The translations under genes were made by a program, and so were the position numbers. 64,000 bases of DNA. Origin: Sciurus carolinensis. Its lineage: Eukaryota > Chordata > Mammalia > Rodentia > Sciuridae. Where the stretch lies: the NCBI RefSeq assembly GCF_902686445.1, contig NC_062219.1:142272057-142336056 (forward strand). The letters run 5' to 3'. Shown in pieces: positions 57,597 through 64,000 of the stretch. Numbering within the stretch: the stretch's first letter is position 1; each line of letters begins with the position of its first letter. The notes below the pieces were generated by a model, which did no database searches, was not told the DNA's origin, and saw nothing but the letters and a program-made list of their open reading frames with translations.

Positions 57597-60296
57597 ACGC
57601 CAGACCTGGCTTTCCCTTTGCATCCCAAATCACTGGAGCCAGAAGGACTTGGAAAGGTCAAGGTCCTCTGTGGCCCTGGCCAGTGATCGAGGTCCTGGGG
57701 AATGCAAATGGGAAGTCAGGCGCCAGAGCCTCAAGAATTCCTCCTCGTGGACGCACACTCAGATCACGTGCGCTTGAAAGTGTTTTGTCGGAACATACTT
57801 TTTGCATCAAAGGTGCTTAGAAAATGCATCCGTGGTTCTGTTATCTAGAGGAAGAGCGGAATGAATCCAACCCAATCATGCTATGCACATGCATAAATAT
57901 ACCTCTGTGAAGTCCACCTCTGTGGATATGCACCGCACCAGTCAACAATAAATGAACAGATGAATGGAAAGAAGATCAGCAGAGAATAGCGAGAGGGAGG
58001 AGGGGCAGGTGAGGGGGTCACTGGGGACTGAAAGGGACTAAACCAAATTCCACGCATGTATGATTTTGTCAAAATGAACCCAACTATTATGTATGACTAT
58101 AATACTCTAATAAAAAAGGTTATATAGATGAAAAAATGAAAAAGGAATCCAACAGTAAGCCTCCCCCCCCCACCTTTTCAACAGAAGATTCCAGACACAT
58201 GCAAGTAGATATTCCCTAATTTACATGGGTCTGAAAATTTACATCTACAACATCTATATTCAGTTTTCTAAGAGCCAACGTGCTCTTTCTGGCATCTAAT
58301 TCCGTCATCCCTTTATAATCTGGAGATATTTTCTTGTTGTATTACATTAGTCCATTCTTAATACCAAAGCTCAGACAGCCCACTGGAATTTGCTGGTAAA
58401 TGGAAGGGAAGCTCCCTCCCTGGTAATGCACACGAAAGCACCAGCCTGCTTTGGGCTCCTGTCACCACAAGTCCCCCAACATCTTCTTCACAGCACATGT
58501 ACCCACCTGGCATTATTGTACTTTACAGTTTCCCTCACTACAGTGTAGATACCACGAGGTCTTTTTCACCCTTTAATTCACAAGCATCAAAAATACACCA
58601 GGGGCTGGGGTTGTGGCTCAGTGGTGGAGCACTTGCCTAGCATGTGTGAGGCACTGGGTTTGATTCTCCACACTGCATATAAATAAATGAATAAAATAAA
58701 GGTCTATCAACATCTTAAAAAATATACCAAATGTTCATCATTTGTCTTTAGTTAGCATGTTTCTATTTATTTCAAATTGTTATGGTATGTGGAATTATAA
58801 AGGGTGTCGAAAAGCTCCCCACCTGCTATAGTTTGGGTGTGATCTGAGTGTCCCACAAGGGTCCACTGTGATTAAAAGCTTGATCTTCAGTGTGTGAAGT
58901 GATGGAAACTTTGGAAGGGGTCCACTAGGAGGTCCTCGGTCACTGGAGGAGCGTCCTCTGAAGGACTGTGGGACCCCATTCTCTCTCTAGCTTCCAGTTT
59001 GGTGACATAGACTCTTCCACACACATGTGCCTGATGTGGCTGCAGCTGAGAGGTACCTCACCAGATCCCAGCCAATACCAGTGTCATGCCCTTGATCCTC
59101 CCAATTCCAAGCTTAATAAATGTTTTCTCTTTATAAAGTTAGCTGCCTCTGATATTTAGTTACAGTACTGACATGCTGATTAATGCATCATCCCTTTCTT
59201 GTATATATATTTTTTTACTTGATGTCTTCCCAAATCTCTAGGCTCCACTCTTTTTACCCCCTGGTGTTATTAACAGGAATAACTTGAAGGATGTGGGGAT
59301 GGCTTCTTTCCAAATCCACTAGTATTTGTGTATTTAAAATGACTCCAACTTCAAGCCAACATCCCTAAAGAATGAGCTGGTGGGTGTGATCTGCTTCTGG
59401 CTTTTTCTCTTCCTCTACTTCCTTGGGGGGTTCTTTGTTTAGTCAGATCCAGCTTTGGGTCAAGGGAGGATCATTACTCAATCTTAAGATTTGGTGCTTT
59501 GTGTCCCTCAAAGAAGAAATAGAAAAGACTGGAAACTATTTGAGTGCAGAATCCAGGTGTAGAAGCAGATCTATCAGCAAGATGGAGAGAAATAATTCTG
59601 TGATCCTGTATGATCCAGAATGTCACAGGAATTTATAATGGCTGTGGACCAATACCATTTGGCCCATGGTAGTTCACGAAAGTTCTGCTGATTGATGAAT
59701 GGCGAAATGATACAAAAATAAAAGATGTCTGGGTTGAGGCATTTGGCATATTTACTTTTGGGTAGTTTTCATTTATTATTTTTGGAACATTTCTGTCGCT
59801 CCAGATGCAATGGAAAAAAAATAAGTAGGAACAAAAATTCCAGTCAGTCACTTACCTTTTTACTTAAGTGGGGGCCATTGGTGCCTCCTAAGCTTCTCTG
59901 TCCTGAAGGTGGCACTTGATATACGTCTTGTTCTTGGGTGCCATGACCCGTGGGCACTTGGTAAATTCCCTGACTCTGGTAGGAAGGTGGCACTTGGTAG
60001 ATGGTGTCGCGAGCTGCCGCCTGTGAGTTGGGCACCTGGTAGAGTTTCTGTTGGGCAAAGCTCTGGTGCGCGGGTCCAGGCTGGTCGTGACTGGGCGGGG
60101 CCTCCTGCACAGGACCAATCAGAAGCTTCACGCGGTTGCCAGGGACGATGCCTTGGCGTCCATGTAGGGAGCACAGCCACCATCCTTCCAGTCCCCCGGT
60201 GTTCTGCTCTATGACAGTCAGGATGTCCCCCTTGCGAAAGGCCAGCTCCTCAGCACACTCCGGGACATTGTCATATAAGGCCCTTGCCATAAGATT
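33552..60296 (-). CDS. NEDD9: NEDD9 (HEF1/Cas-L) docking protein, coding exons 2-7
   Basis: Six exons on the minus strand join in frame into 828 codons plus a TGA stop. With the four residues contributed by the missing first exon in the main human isoform the protein would be 832 residues, against 834 in human. Order of parts: SH3 domain (about residues 6-65), YxxP-rich substrate region (about 90-350), serine-rich stretch and helical bundle (about 365-555), YDYVHLQ Src-binding motif (627-633), charged helix (634-663) and FAT-like C-terminal domain (664-832). The family has no enzyme activity. It assembles FAK, Src-family kinases, Crk and C3G at focal adhesions in integrin and antigen-receptor signalling, and binds Aurora A at the centrosome. 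All exons are multiples of three, so every junction is phase 0. There are no frameshifts or internal stops, which argues against a pseudogene. Residue numbers in the entries below assume the four missing residues. Confidence 0.97.
34062..36178 (-). other. NEDD9 intron 6
   Basis: 2117 bp between exons 6 and 7. A MIR-like fragment lies at about 35200-35285 (the TTACAAGACTTCC...AACCCAGG part of the family). I see no SINE, LTR or gene in the rest. Confidence 0.85.
36179..36268 (-). CDS. NEDD9: NEDD9 exon 6: short charged helix
   Basis: 90 bp, 30 codons, residues about 634-663. It is rich in Glu, Lys and Gln (KEEFERQQKELLEKE), a likely amphipathic or coiled-coil helix linking the Src-binding motif to the C-terminal domain. 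The acceptor is GACAG with a weak pyrimidine tract. The donor is GTCAGT, with an unusual C at +3. The exon itself starts GGTAAGG, which resembles a donor site. It is in frame if skipped. It is too short to stand out as a free reading frame and was placed by its splice sites and by the match to the known protein. Confidence 0.93.
37029..37230 (+). mobile_element. Dimeric B1/ID-type SINE
   Basis: The 5' half has the 7SL-like text TGTAATCCCAGTGGCT and AGGCTGAGGCAGGAGGATTG. An A-rich linker follows, then the ID half GGGGATGTAGCTCAGTGGTAAAGC. AATGCCCA flanks both ends (37021-37028 and 37231-37238) as a target duplication. It lies in NEDD9 intron 5, antisense to the gene. Confidence 0.88.
37631..37836 (-). 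mobile_element. Dimeric B1/ID-type SINE, reversed
   Basis: Same family as the copy at 37029, opposite orientation. The ID half is on the left (CACTGAGTCACATCCCCAG) and the 7SL half on the right (CCTCCTGCCTCAGCCTCCC). The flanks CATCCAGCATTCTT (37617-37630) and CATCCTGCATTCTT (37837-37850) form a 14-bp target duplication with one mismatch. It lies in the sense direction of NEDD9. Confidence 0.88.
38002..39243 (-). CDS. NEDD9: NEDD9 exon 5: substrate domain, serine-rich helical region, Src-binding motif
   Basis: 1242 bp, 414 codons, residues about 220-633. The acceptor is TTTACAG and the donor GTAAGG starts at 38001. The N-terminal third has YAIPP, YDFPP, YDIPP and two YDVP motifs. Next comes a Ser/Thr-rich run (SFSSTGSTRSNMS and following) and a helical region from about 402 to 555 that matches the family's four-helix serine-rich domain. 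The exon ends with DDYDYVHLQ: YDYVHL is the conserved Src SH2 site, and DDYD (625-628) is a reported caspase site in HEF1. The other reported caspase site reads DVVD here (358-361, codons at 38818-38829), where human has DLVD. This exon holds half of the protein. Confidence 0.97.
39244..40042 (-). other. NEDD9 intron 4
   Basis: 799 bp between exons 4 and 5. Apart from the microsatellite at 39979-40008 and a pyrimidine-rich stretch near 39890-39920 I see no repeats. Confidence 0.85.
39979..40008. repeat. (CA)n microsatellite beside exon 4 donor
   Basis: About 15 CA units on the plus strand, read as (UG)n in the NEDD9 transcript. It lies 34 nt downstream of the exon 4 donor. Confidence 0.95.
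40043..40144 (-). CDS. NEDD9: NEDD9 exon 4: two YDIPP motifs
   Basis: 102 bp, 34 codons, residues about 186-219, the same length as exon 3. The acceptor is CTTCAG and the donor GTGAGT starts at 40042. It encodes VYDIPP at its start and again 25 residues later. These are Crk SH2 docking motifs when phosphorylated. A (CA)n run on the plus strand, (UG)n in the transcript, begins 34 nt inside the following intron. Confidence 0.96.
40145..40633 (-). other. NEDD9 intron 3
   Basis: 489 bp between the two 102-bp exons. No repeat family recognised. Confidence 0.85.
40634..40735 (-). CDS. NEDD9: NEDD9 exon 3: substrate-domain repeat
   Basis: 102 bp, 34 codons, residues about 152-185. The acceptor is CCCACAG at 40736-40742 and the donor GTACGT starts at 40633. 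It encodes Val-Ile-Thr-Pro at its start and a VYDVPP motif near its end, plus a YEDP motif. The stretch between them reads YVYEDPPWCHKDVYDVPP. Human has tyrosines where this copy has the Asp of EDP and the Cys of WCHK. The exon is symmetric, so skipping it would keep the frame. It is separated from exon 4 by only 489 bp. Confidence 0.95.
41326..41650 (-). mobile_element. MER2-like DNA transposon (Tigger group), reversed
   Basis: Read on the minus strand it follows the MER2 pattern: a GAGTCAACCGGCTGCAAAT-like segment, then ACTGAACATG, then CATAACAACTATT and TAGCATTTGCATT, ending GGGGTCCTGAAACCAATCC. It is old, with many substitutions and unclear ends. Confidence 0.65.
44267..44588 (+). mobile_element. 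MER2-like DNA transposon (Tigger group)
   Basis: It starts GAGTTGGCCCTCTGTATCC and ends GGGATGACTG. The complementary termini are flanked by TA on both sides (44265-44266 and 44589-44590), the target duplication used by Tc1/mariner elements. The central ACTATTTACATAGCATTTAC is characteristic. A short tandem duplication of GGTCCTGAAACCAATCCCCA occurs near the right end (44530-44570). Confidence 0.75.
45190..45525 (+). mobile_element. L2 LINE 3' fragment
   Basis: CCCATGAAGCCTTTCCCAGA, then CACTGTGCCTTGAATATA, then a GAATGCATGAATGAAT end match the 3' region of L2. Old and diverged. Confidence 0.6.
46090..46270 (-). mobile_element. MIR fragment
   Basis: ACTCCTGGCTTTACTC and TTTTCTCATTAGTCAAATAG followed by CTTACCTCCTAGG and TAAATGGGATCAAGTACA match the reversed and forward core of tRNA-derived MIR elements. 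Orientation is tentative. Confidence 0.5.
46419..46482 (-). mobile_element. ID element fragment, reversed
   Basis: GGTCTACCACTGAGCCACAACCC resembles the reverse complement of the ID/tRNA promoter region. Short and degraded. Confidence 0.5.
48005..48545 (+). mobile_element. L1 3' end fragment, split by a SINE
   Basis: GGTTAATGGCTACTAGGGTGC, CAGTAGGCTAACTGTGGTTG and, after the SINE, TATATTTCAAAATGGC and TGTACCCCATGAGCATG match old L1 3' UTR text. The SINE at 48166-48365 separates the two halves. Confidence 0.65.
48166..48365 (-). mobile_element. Dimeric B1/ID-type SINE inserted in L1
   Basis: Reversed copy with the ID half on the left and the 7SL half on the right. CAATTAATTAT flanks it at 48155-48165 and 48366-48376 as a perfect 11-bp target duplication. 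Confidence 0.9.
51645..51860 (+). mobile_element. MIR-like fragment
   Basis: TTGGAATCAGACAGACATGGATTCA at the start, then the AAGTTAACTT...TCTGAGATCTCAG and AGGAGAAGATCAGATGATA segments follow the MIR order. Confidence 0.5.
52058..52215 (+). mobile_element. Dimeric B1/ID-type SINE, internally shortened
   Basis: GGTGCACACCTGTAATCCCAG begins the 7SL half and GGGCTGGGGATGTAGCTCAG the ID half. The B1 part lacks much of its middle compared with the copies at 29691 and 56016. It ends in an A-rich tail. Confidence 0.8.
53780..53930 (-). mobile_element. L2-like fragment
   Basis: GGGTAGGGCATTCTAGGTAA...ACACCAAATGCAAAGGAAGATCTGAGG resembles the reverse of the L2 segment that encodes the last part of its reading frame and UTR. 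Weak. Confidence 0.4.
55250..55415. mobile_element. MIR fragment
   Basis: CACTGTGCCCAGGGC, CTTCTCACAATAGCTCCTTGAGATA and ATTTTACAGATGAAGGAAC are typical MIR core words. Confidence 0.6.
55793..55991 (+). mobile_element. MER5A-like hAT transposon
   Basis: TAGTGTTTCTCAAAGTGTAGTCC on the left, TTCCTGGGCCCCCACC and GGGAATCTGCACTTG in the middle, and a diverged inverted end at right match MER5A order and length. Confidence 0.65.
56016..56232 (+). mobile_element. Dimeric B1/ID-type SINE, near full length
   Basis: It carries the 7SL half (GGTGGTGCACGCTGTAATCCC) and the ID half (GGGCTGGGGATCTAGCTCAG), with an A-rich linker and tail. AACAAGAT at 56008-56015 and 56233-56240 is the target duplication. 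Confidence 0.9.
56636..56800. repeat. Purine-rich (GA/GGA) tract
   Basis: About 160 bp that are almost all G and A on the plus strand, built of GGAGG, GGAAG and GAGAA words with only scattered pyrimidines. In the NEDD9 transcript it is a long polypyrimidine stretch. Confidence 0.85.
57562..57600. repeat. (CA)n microsatellite
   Basis: About 17 CA units with interruptions, within NEDD9 intron 2. Confidence 0.9.
57872..58144 (+). mobile_element. 5'-truncated L1 3' end with target duplication
   Basis: The 3' part reads CCCAACTATTATGTATGACT and AATACTCTAATAAAAAAGG, which matches the L1 3' end I associate with squirrels, and ends in an A-rich tail. GAATCCAAC flanks it on both sides (57863-57871 and 58145-58153). 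It was therefore inserted by target-primed reverse transcription as a 0.27-kb fragment. Confidence 0.7.
58601..58717 (+). mobile_element. ID element
   Basis: GGGGCTGGGGTTGTGGCTCAGTGG, then GCACTTGCCTAGCATGTGTG and an AAATAAATGAATAAAATAAA tail. The flanks AAAAATACACCA (58589-58600) and AAAAATATACCA (58718-58729) differ at one base. Confidence 0.88.
58824..59187 (+). mobile_element. MaLR-type solo LTR
   Basis: It begins TGCTATAGTTTGGGTGTGATC and ends in GATTAATGCA, with the CCAATTCCAAGCTTAATAAA polyadenylation segment near the 3' end. Order and ends match mammalian apparent LTR retrotransposons of the MST/MLT kind. No clear target duplication. Confidence 0.7.
59856..60296 (-). CDS. NEDD9: NEDD9 exon 2: SH3 domain and first YQVP motifs
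   Basis: 441 bp, 147 codons, residues about 5-151. The acceptor is a pyrimidine tract ending in CTAG at 60297-60298. The donor is GTAAGT, with its GT at 59855-59854. The exon opens with Asn-Leu-Met, and the Met is an internal residue in the main isoform. The SH3 domain shows the ALYDN signature, the double Trp (GLEGWW) and GIVPGNRVKL. In this family that surface binds polyproline ligands in FAK, Pyk2 and C3G. Four YQVP motifs follow (KLYQVP, TIYQVP, GIYQVP, DVYQVP). When phosphorylated by Src kinases such motifs bind Crk-type SH2 domains. The linker between SH3 and the first YQVP is two residues shorter than I recall for human, which explains the whole length difference. Confidence 0.97.
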
Positions 60297-62939
60297 CTAG
60301 GAAGAGAAAGCAAACAACAGGAAATCGGGTTAGAATGTTCACTCAGTCCCTTTTATACCTACAGCCCAAGCTCCGAGGGAGAAGCACACTTCCTGGAAAA
60401 AGAGAAGAAGGAATCTGAACAATAGCCCGTGAGGAGAAAAACAGATGGGGCAGACATAAGACAGATACACACGCCGTGGCTGCCACCATGACATCAGACT
60501 ACCTCCTCTGAAAAGCTCAAGACACCGGGAGAGCTCTTTCCTCTAGTTGTAGAAGCTGTGCCAAGGAATTATGAGGCCCGCTGCTGACGAGTCAGAGAAC
60601 CATTCACTGAGCAAAACGGTCTCCTTCCTTTTTACAATAAGCTCAAGGGCAAAAAACAAAACTACTCCAAGCCATTTAGTTGGACCACAATGGACACTTC
60701 TCAATAATTAAATATACATTGGAGGAATAAAGTCAAAGATAATCCTATATAACACACTATGAATGGCATGGCATCTGTATTCAATGTTGGAATGTAAACA
60801 AAAGTAGTCTCACATGTGCCTTGACAGGCCCCCCCTCCCCAAAATCCTACCCAGACATGCTCAAGAGGAGCTTGGATATGGGGGAGAATCTCGGCAGGGT
60901 GGAGAGAGTGCTTGGGGAGTCTAGTGGCAGTCCTCTCTATCTCTCGCTGTGACAGGCGACAAGGAATGTGTTCACACGCGCAGAGTAGCCAAGACTTTCC
61001 TCCTTCCGTCTTCTGCTCAGGCCTCTCCTGAGGGCCCTTCCCCATCCTGCCACTTCATCACCTACTTCTTGGATCTTGCCATTCCCATCTGAGAGCTGCG
61101 CTCTCCCCTCTCCTGGGCCCACACACTCCCTGCCTTTGCACGAAGGTCCCTCTGGCTCGCTCAGGACCCAGCAGACAGCCCGAGTAGGCAGCGGGCAGGC
61201 AGCCTGTGCTCACATTCCTGGAAGCCGTTCAAAGGCTCCGAAGATCTCATTCCTTGGCGTCAGTCACGTTCCCCAGCACGCTGGCAGCCAGGACTGCGTG
61301 CCTGTCCCCTTCCAGGCACACGGAGAAGTCGGGGAACGCCGTAAATTCATTGCAGGCACTCTGAAAATTAAAAGTGATCCCGAGTGCTTCGTTAAATTGT
61401 TTGGACGCACTTAATGTCATTGTGGTAGGGATCATTTATGGAAGAAAGGACTTCTGATGGGCTGGGGCATTCTTGTGACTGGCTTTCATAGCGGAACGTA
61501 TTTGTGGAATTTGGGGCTGTTTTGGGGGGACTTTTACTCACTTTTCTAAAAATGTGGACTTGATCCTTCAGCCTCGTGCTTTTCATTTCTTTAAAACAGA
61601 CATACGTTAACCGTCTCCCTGGTACTGTGCCTGTAAGCTCAGGACTCACATATGTGCATCTGCTGTGGAGTGGCGCTGGATGCAAGGACCTGCCCTCTGC
61701 TCAGTAGTAGGAAGGGATCCAATTCTGCTACCGACAGCCACGCTCCTTTTAGCCAGCACAGCTACTTAAGGAAGGGCGATAAAGCCACAGATGTCAGTTC
61801 CCAGGAGGGTCTGTGGTGGTCTTCAAGGAGGGAACTGAAATCCTTATGCTTCTGAGAACCAGGAATCCCGTGACCTAGACAGATGAGCTAGCTGCAAGGG
61901 AAGTTAAAGGGAACCCAAAGAGTTTGTGTTGCAGATAAAAGTTTTACTTGGTATATATTCCAGGAAACAATGGGTTCCTTCTAACAATGAGAAGTTCACA
62001 TACAGAAAGATAAAATCAGGTCATAGTCTATCCAAGTTTGTGGAACTATTTAAGCAGGTGTCATAATTCTAAAATCTCTTCTGTCTCTCTTCTTTCATCT
62101 TTAGGGTGTTTTATAAGTAAAAAGAAAAGTCATCAGGTTACAGAGGACAAGATGCTGGTGCTTTGTACCAAATGGTCTCAGGGAAGTGACTCCACCGGAG
62201 TTATGTTGTGTTGATAGAGCCACCAGGGAGCTGGCCACTTTGTCTCTGTCCCTTTCTCCTGGGCCCATTCAACATCTGGGAATGGCTGGTAAAGAAGCCC
62301 TTAGATGAAATCAGAAGTAATGGAGCTGGGGCCAGTTGATAGCTGTGCAATTATAGAAGAGAAACAGAAGATAGCAGAAAGGCAAAGTCCCACAGAACTA
62401 ATCAGCATAATCAGCAGGAGACTCAGCGTTGGGTCACTTCCAACTCTGTGGAACACCCTGAGGCACCAAGGAGAACACTGGCATTGCTTGATTAGAGGCA
62501 GATAGAAACCCCTTGTGAGAGTTGGGTTAGATGCTGTTTCCTGTCCCCGTAGCCTTCCCACCACCTGGTGAGCAGCATGCTCAGGTTTCTACAAGTCATG
62601 GAGAGCTGGTCTTAGGGTAGCTTCAGAGTTCCCTACTCTGTGCTAAGCTGGCACTGTGGGGGAGCTTTCCTGACTGGTTACTTATGACTTCCCTCCAGTC
62701 TTCCCACTGCCCACAGAGATTAGGGTTCAAAGCTGACCCAGCTGTTGGCGTCAGGGGCCCTAGTTCCATCCTGACACCTGTCCATACACCGACAGACATT
62801 TTCAGTGCTGGCTGAGAGGAGCGTGAGCTATCTAACCTCTGTGCAAGCTTTAGAGAGCCCGTGTCACACCCAGCCACTCTCCTGCACAAAAGGTTACAGC
62901 CGTGGAGACCTCAGAGCCCAACAGAGCCCGATACTCTTG

Positions 62940-63045
62940 TTTCACAGGTGAGGACACAGGTCTGGGGAGCCAGTTCATTATTTGCCTGAGGCCACACTGT
63001 TGGTGTCAGAAATGGAAATAGAACTGGGGTCTAGAAGGCTAAGCT
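62940..63045 (+). mobile_element. MIR fragment
   Basis: CACAGGTGAGGACACAGG, then TTATTTGCCTGAGGCCACAC and GAACTGGGGTCTAGAAGG follow the MIR core. Confidence 0.65.
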
Positions 63046-63277
63046 GTCTTAGCTCTTACCTCAGTGTCCTAGCTGGGCTCAATTCCATTGTTGATCCATC
63101 AAATCATTATTGATCTAATAGAATTAATGCCTATGGAATAAACAGATTCTTGGTTTGGGGACCCTGACTGTGTTTCTTGGGCTGATTACATCTCTCCTTT
63201 GTGTCTTGGCCTCCTCATCCACTCGGTGGGAATGAGGACCATAGATAGTGCCTATCCTGTGGGTTTATTATGAGGAT

Positions 63278-63502
63278 TTTTTTTTTTTTTTTTTTTTTTT
63301 TGGTACTGGGGATTGAACCTAGGGGTGCTTGACCATTAAGCTACCTACCCAGACCATTTTATTATTTTTATTTTGAAACAGGGTTTTGCTAAGTTGCTTA
63401 CGGCCTCACTAAGTTTCTGAAGCTGGCCTCAAACTTGCAATCCTTCTGCCTCAGCTTCCCCAGCCACTAGGATTACAGACGTGGACCACCAAGCCCAGTT
63501 AC
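63278..63502 (-). mobile_element. Dimeric B1/ID-type SINE, reversed, long poly(A) tail
   Basis: A run of more than 20 T on the left is the tail. The ID half comes next, then the 7SL half on the right. TATGAGGAT (63269-63277) and TATGGGGAT (63503-63511) form the target duplication with one mismatch. Confidence 0.88.
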
Positions 63503-64000
63503 TATGGGGATTTTAAGTGAGTTAACTCCAGGAAAGTACTTCAGAATTTCCCGAGACTTAGCAAGCTATTATGACTTTTTATTGAATTTACTGGATGGTA
63601 CTTTGGCCTCAGGAATCTTTCTTTACCCCCTCTCAGTTCTCAAGCAAAAGTTGGTCCTGTTCTAAAGGGGTTATTACATATATTTGTGGACCTATCTGGT
63701 ATTTCTCTTGTTCCCCATGACATTTTGGAAGAACTATATCTCAAAGCAACATTTCTCTGAATTTATAGTGAGTTCTGGTCACTGCTATATCTTTCATGGC
63801 ATATTGCTCTACACATGGCAATAATGACACCATGGGGGTGCCTTCAGAAGGCCCTCAGGCACAAAATAATAATAGTAAAAATCATAAAATGATATTACTT
63901 GATAAAGTACGGACAAATGTCACCAGATCCCAGCAGAATACAATACATTATTAGACAGTAGGGAAAGCCACGGGTAAAGAGCTTGGTTTCTATGTGCTGT

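Larger units (their letters stand above)
40736..59855 (-). other. NEDD9 intron 2
   Basis: About 19.1 kb. Recognisable insertions are listed separately. The stretches 41700-44200, 46500-47990, 48600-51600, 52250-53700 and 53950-55200 contain no repeat I can name, no reading frame with recognisable protein similarity and no RNA gene I can support. They may hold regulatory sequence, but the sequence alone does not show it. Confidence 0.8.
60297..64000 (-). other. NEDD9 intron 1, part
   Basis: The sequence upstream of exon 2 continues past the window edge. I looked for the first coding exon (four residues, MKYK in human) and did not find it. Outside the MIR and SINE listed below I see no repeat, exon or RNA gene here. 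Confidence 0.75.

Noticed and set aside
60297..64000. Search for the first NEDD9 coding exon
   Set aside because: No ATG exon coding four residues followed by a donor in phase 0 and matching known isoforms was found, so it is taken to lie outside the window.
1..64000. CRISPR array, operon, phage or other prokaryotic system
   Set aside because: No regularly spaced repeats, no ribosome-binding-site-led gene strings and no compact coding layout. The sequence is clearly mammalian nuclear DNA.

Overview
The window is mammalian nuclear DNA, most likely from a squirrel-family rodent (squirrel, ground squirrel or marmot). It has long introns with GT-AG borders and many interspersed repeats. The most telling repeats are dimeric SINEs with a 7SL/B1-like half joined to a tRNA/ID-like half, plus free ID elements. 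That combination is known from sciurids and their relatives. The species call is an inference from the repeats.

The only gene I can support is NEDD9 (HEF1/Cas-L), on the minus strand. Six coding exons are present: 59856-60296, 40634-40735, 40043-40144, 38002-39243, 36179-36268 and 33552-34061. They are open throughout, join in frame and have GT-AG borders. Together they encode 828 residues. The first coding exon, which supplies four residues in the main human isoform, must lie beyond position 64000. The product is a docking protein with an N-terminal SH3 domain, a substrate region with 13 YxxP motifs, a serine-rich helical region and a FAT-like C-terminal domain. It acts at focal adhesions downstream of FAK and Src, and also at the centrosome with Aurora A. 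The 3' UTR runs down from 33551 and its end is uncertain.

Layout. 1-31300 is the intergenic region downstream of NEDD9. It holds no recognisable gene and is built of repeats: L2, L1 and MaLR fragments, a solo ERVK-type LTR with a 6-bp target duplication, MIRs and SINEs. 31300-33551 is the 3' UTR and flank. 33552-40735 holds the tightly packed 3' exons, with introns of 0.5-2.1 kb. 40736-59855 is the 19-kb intron 2, with two MER2-like copies, MER5A, L1, SINEs, microsatellites and long stretches without recognisable repeats. 60297-64000 is part of intron 1.

I found no novel multi-gene system. The points worth checking are local: likely RNA-regulatory signals (tandem Pumilio-type motifs and a G-rich tract after the stop codon, a UG repeat beside the exon 4 donor, a weakly defined exon 6 that starts with a donor-like sequence, an inverted SINE pair in intron 5), lineage changes in the protein (lost tyrosines in exon 3, an altered caspase site), and several nested insertions with readable target duplications.
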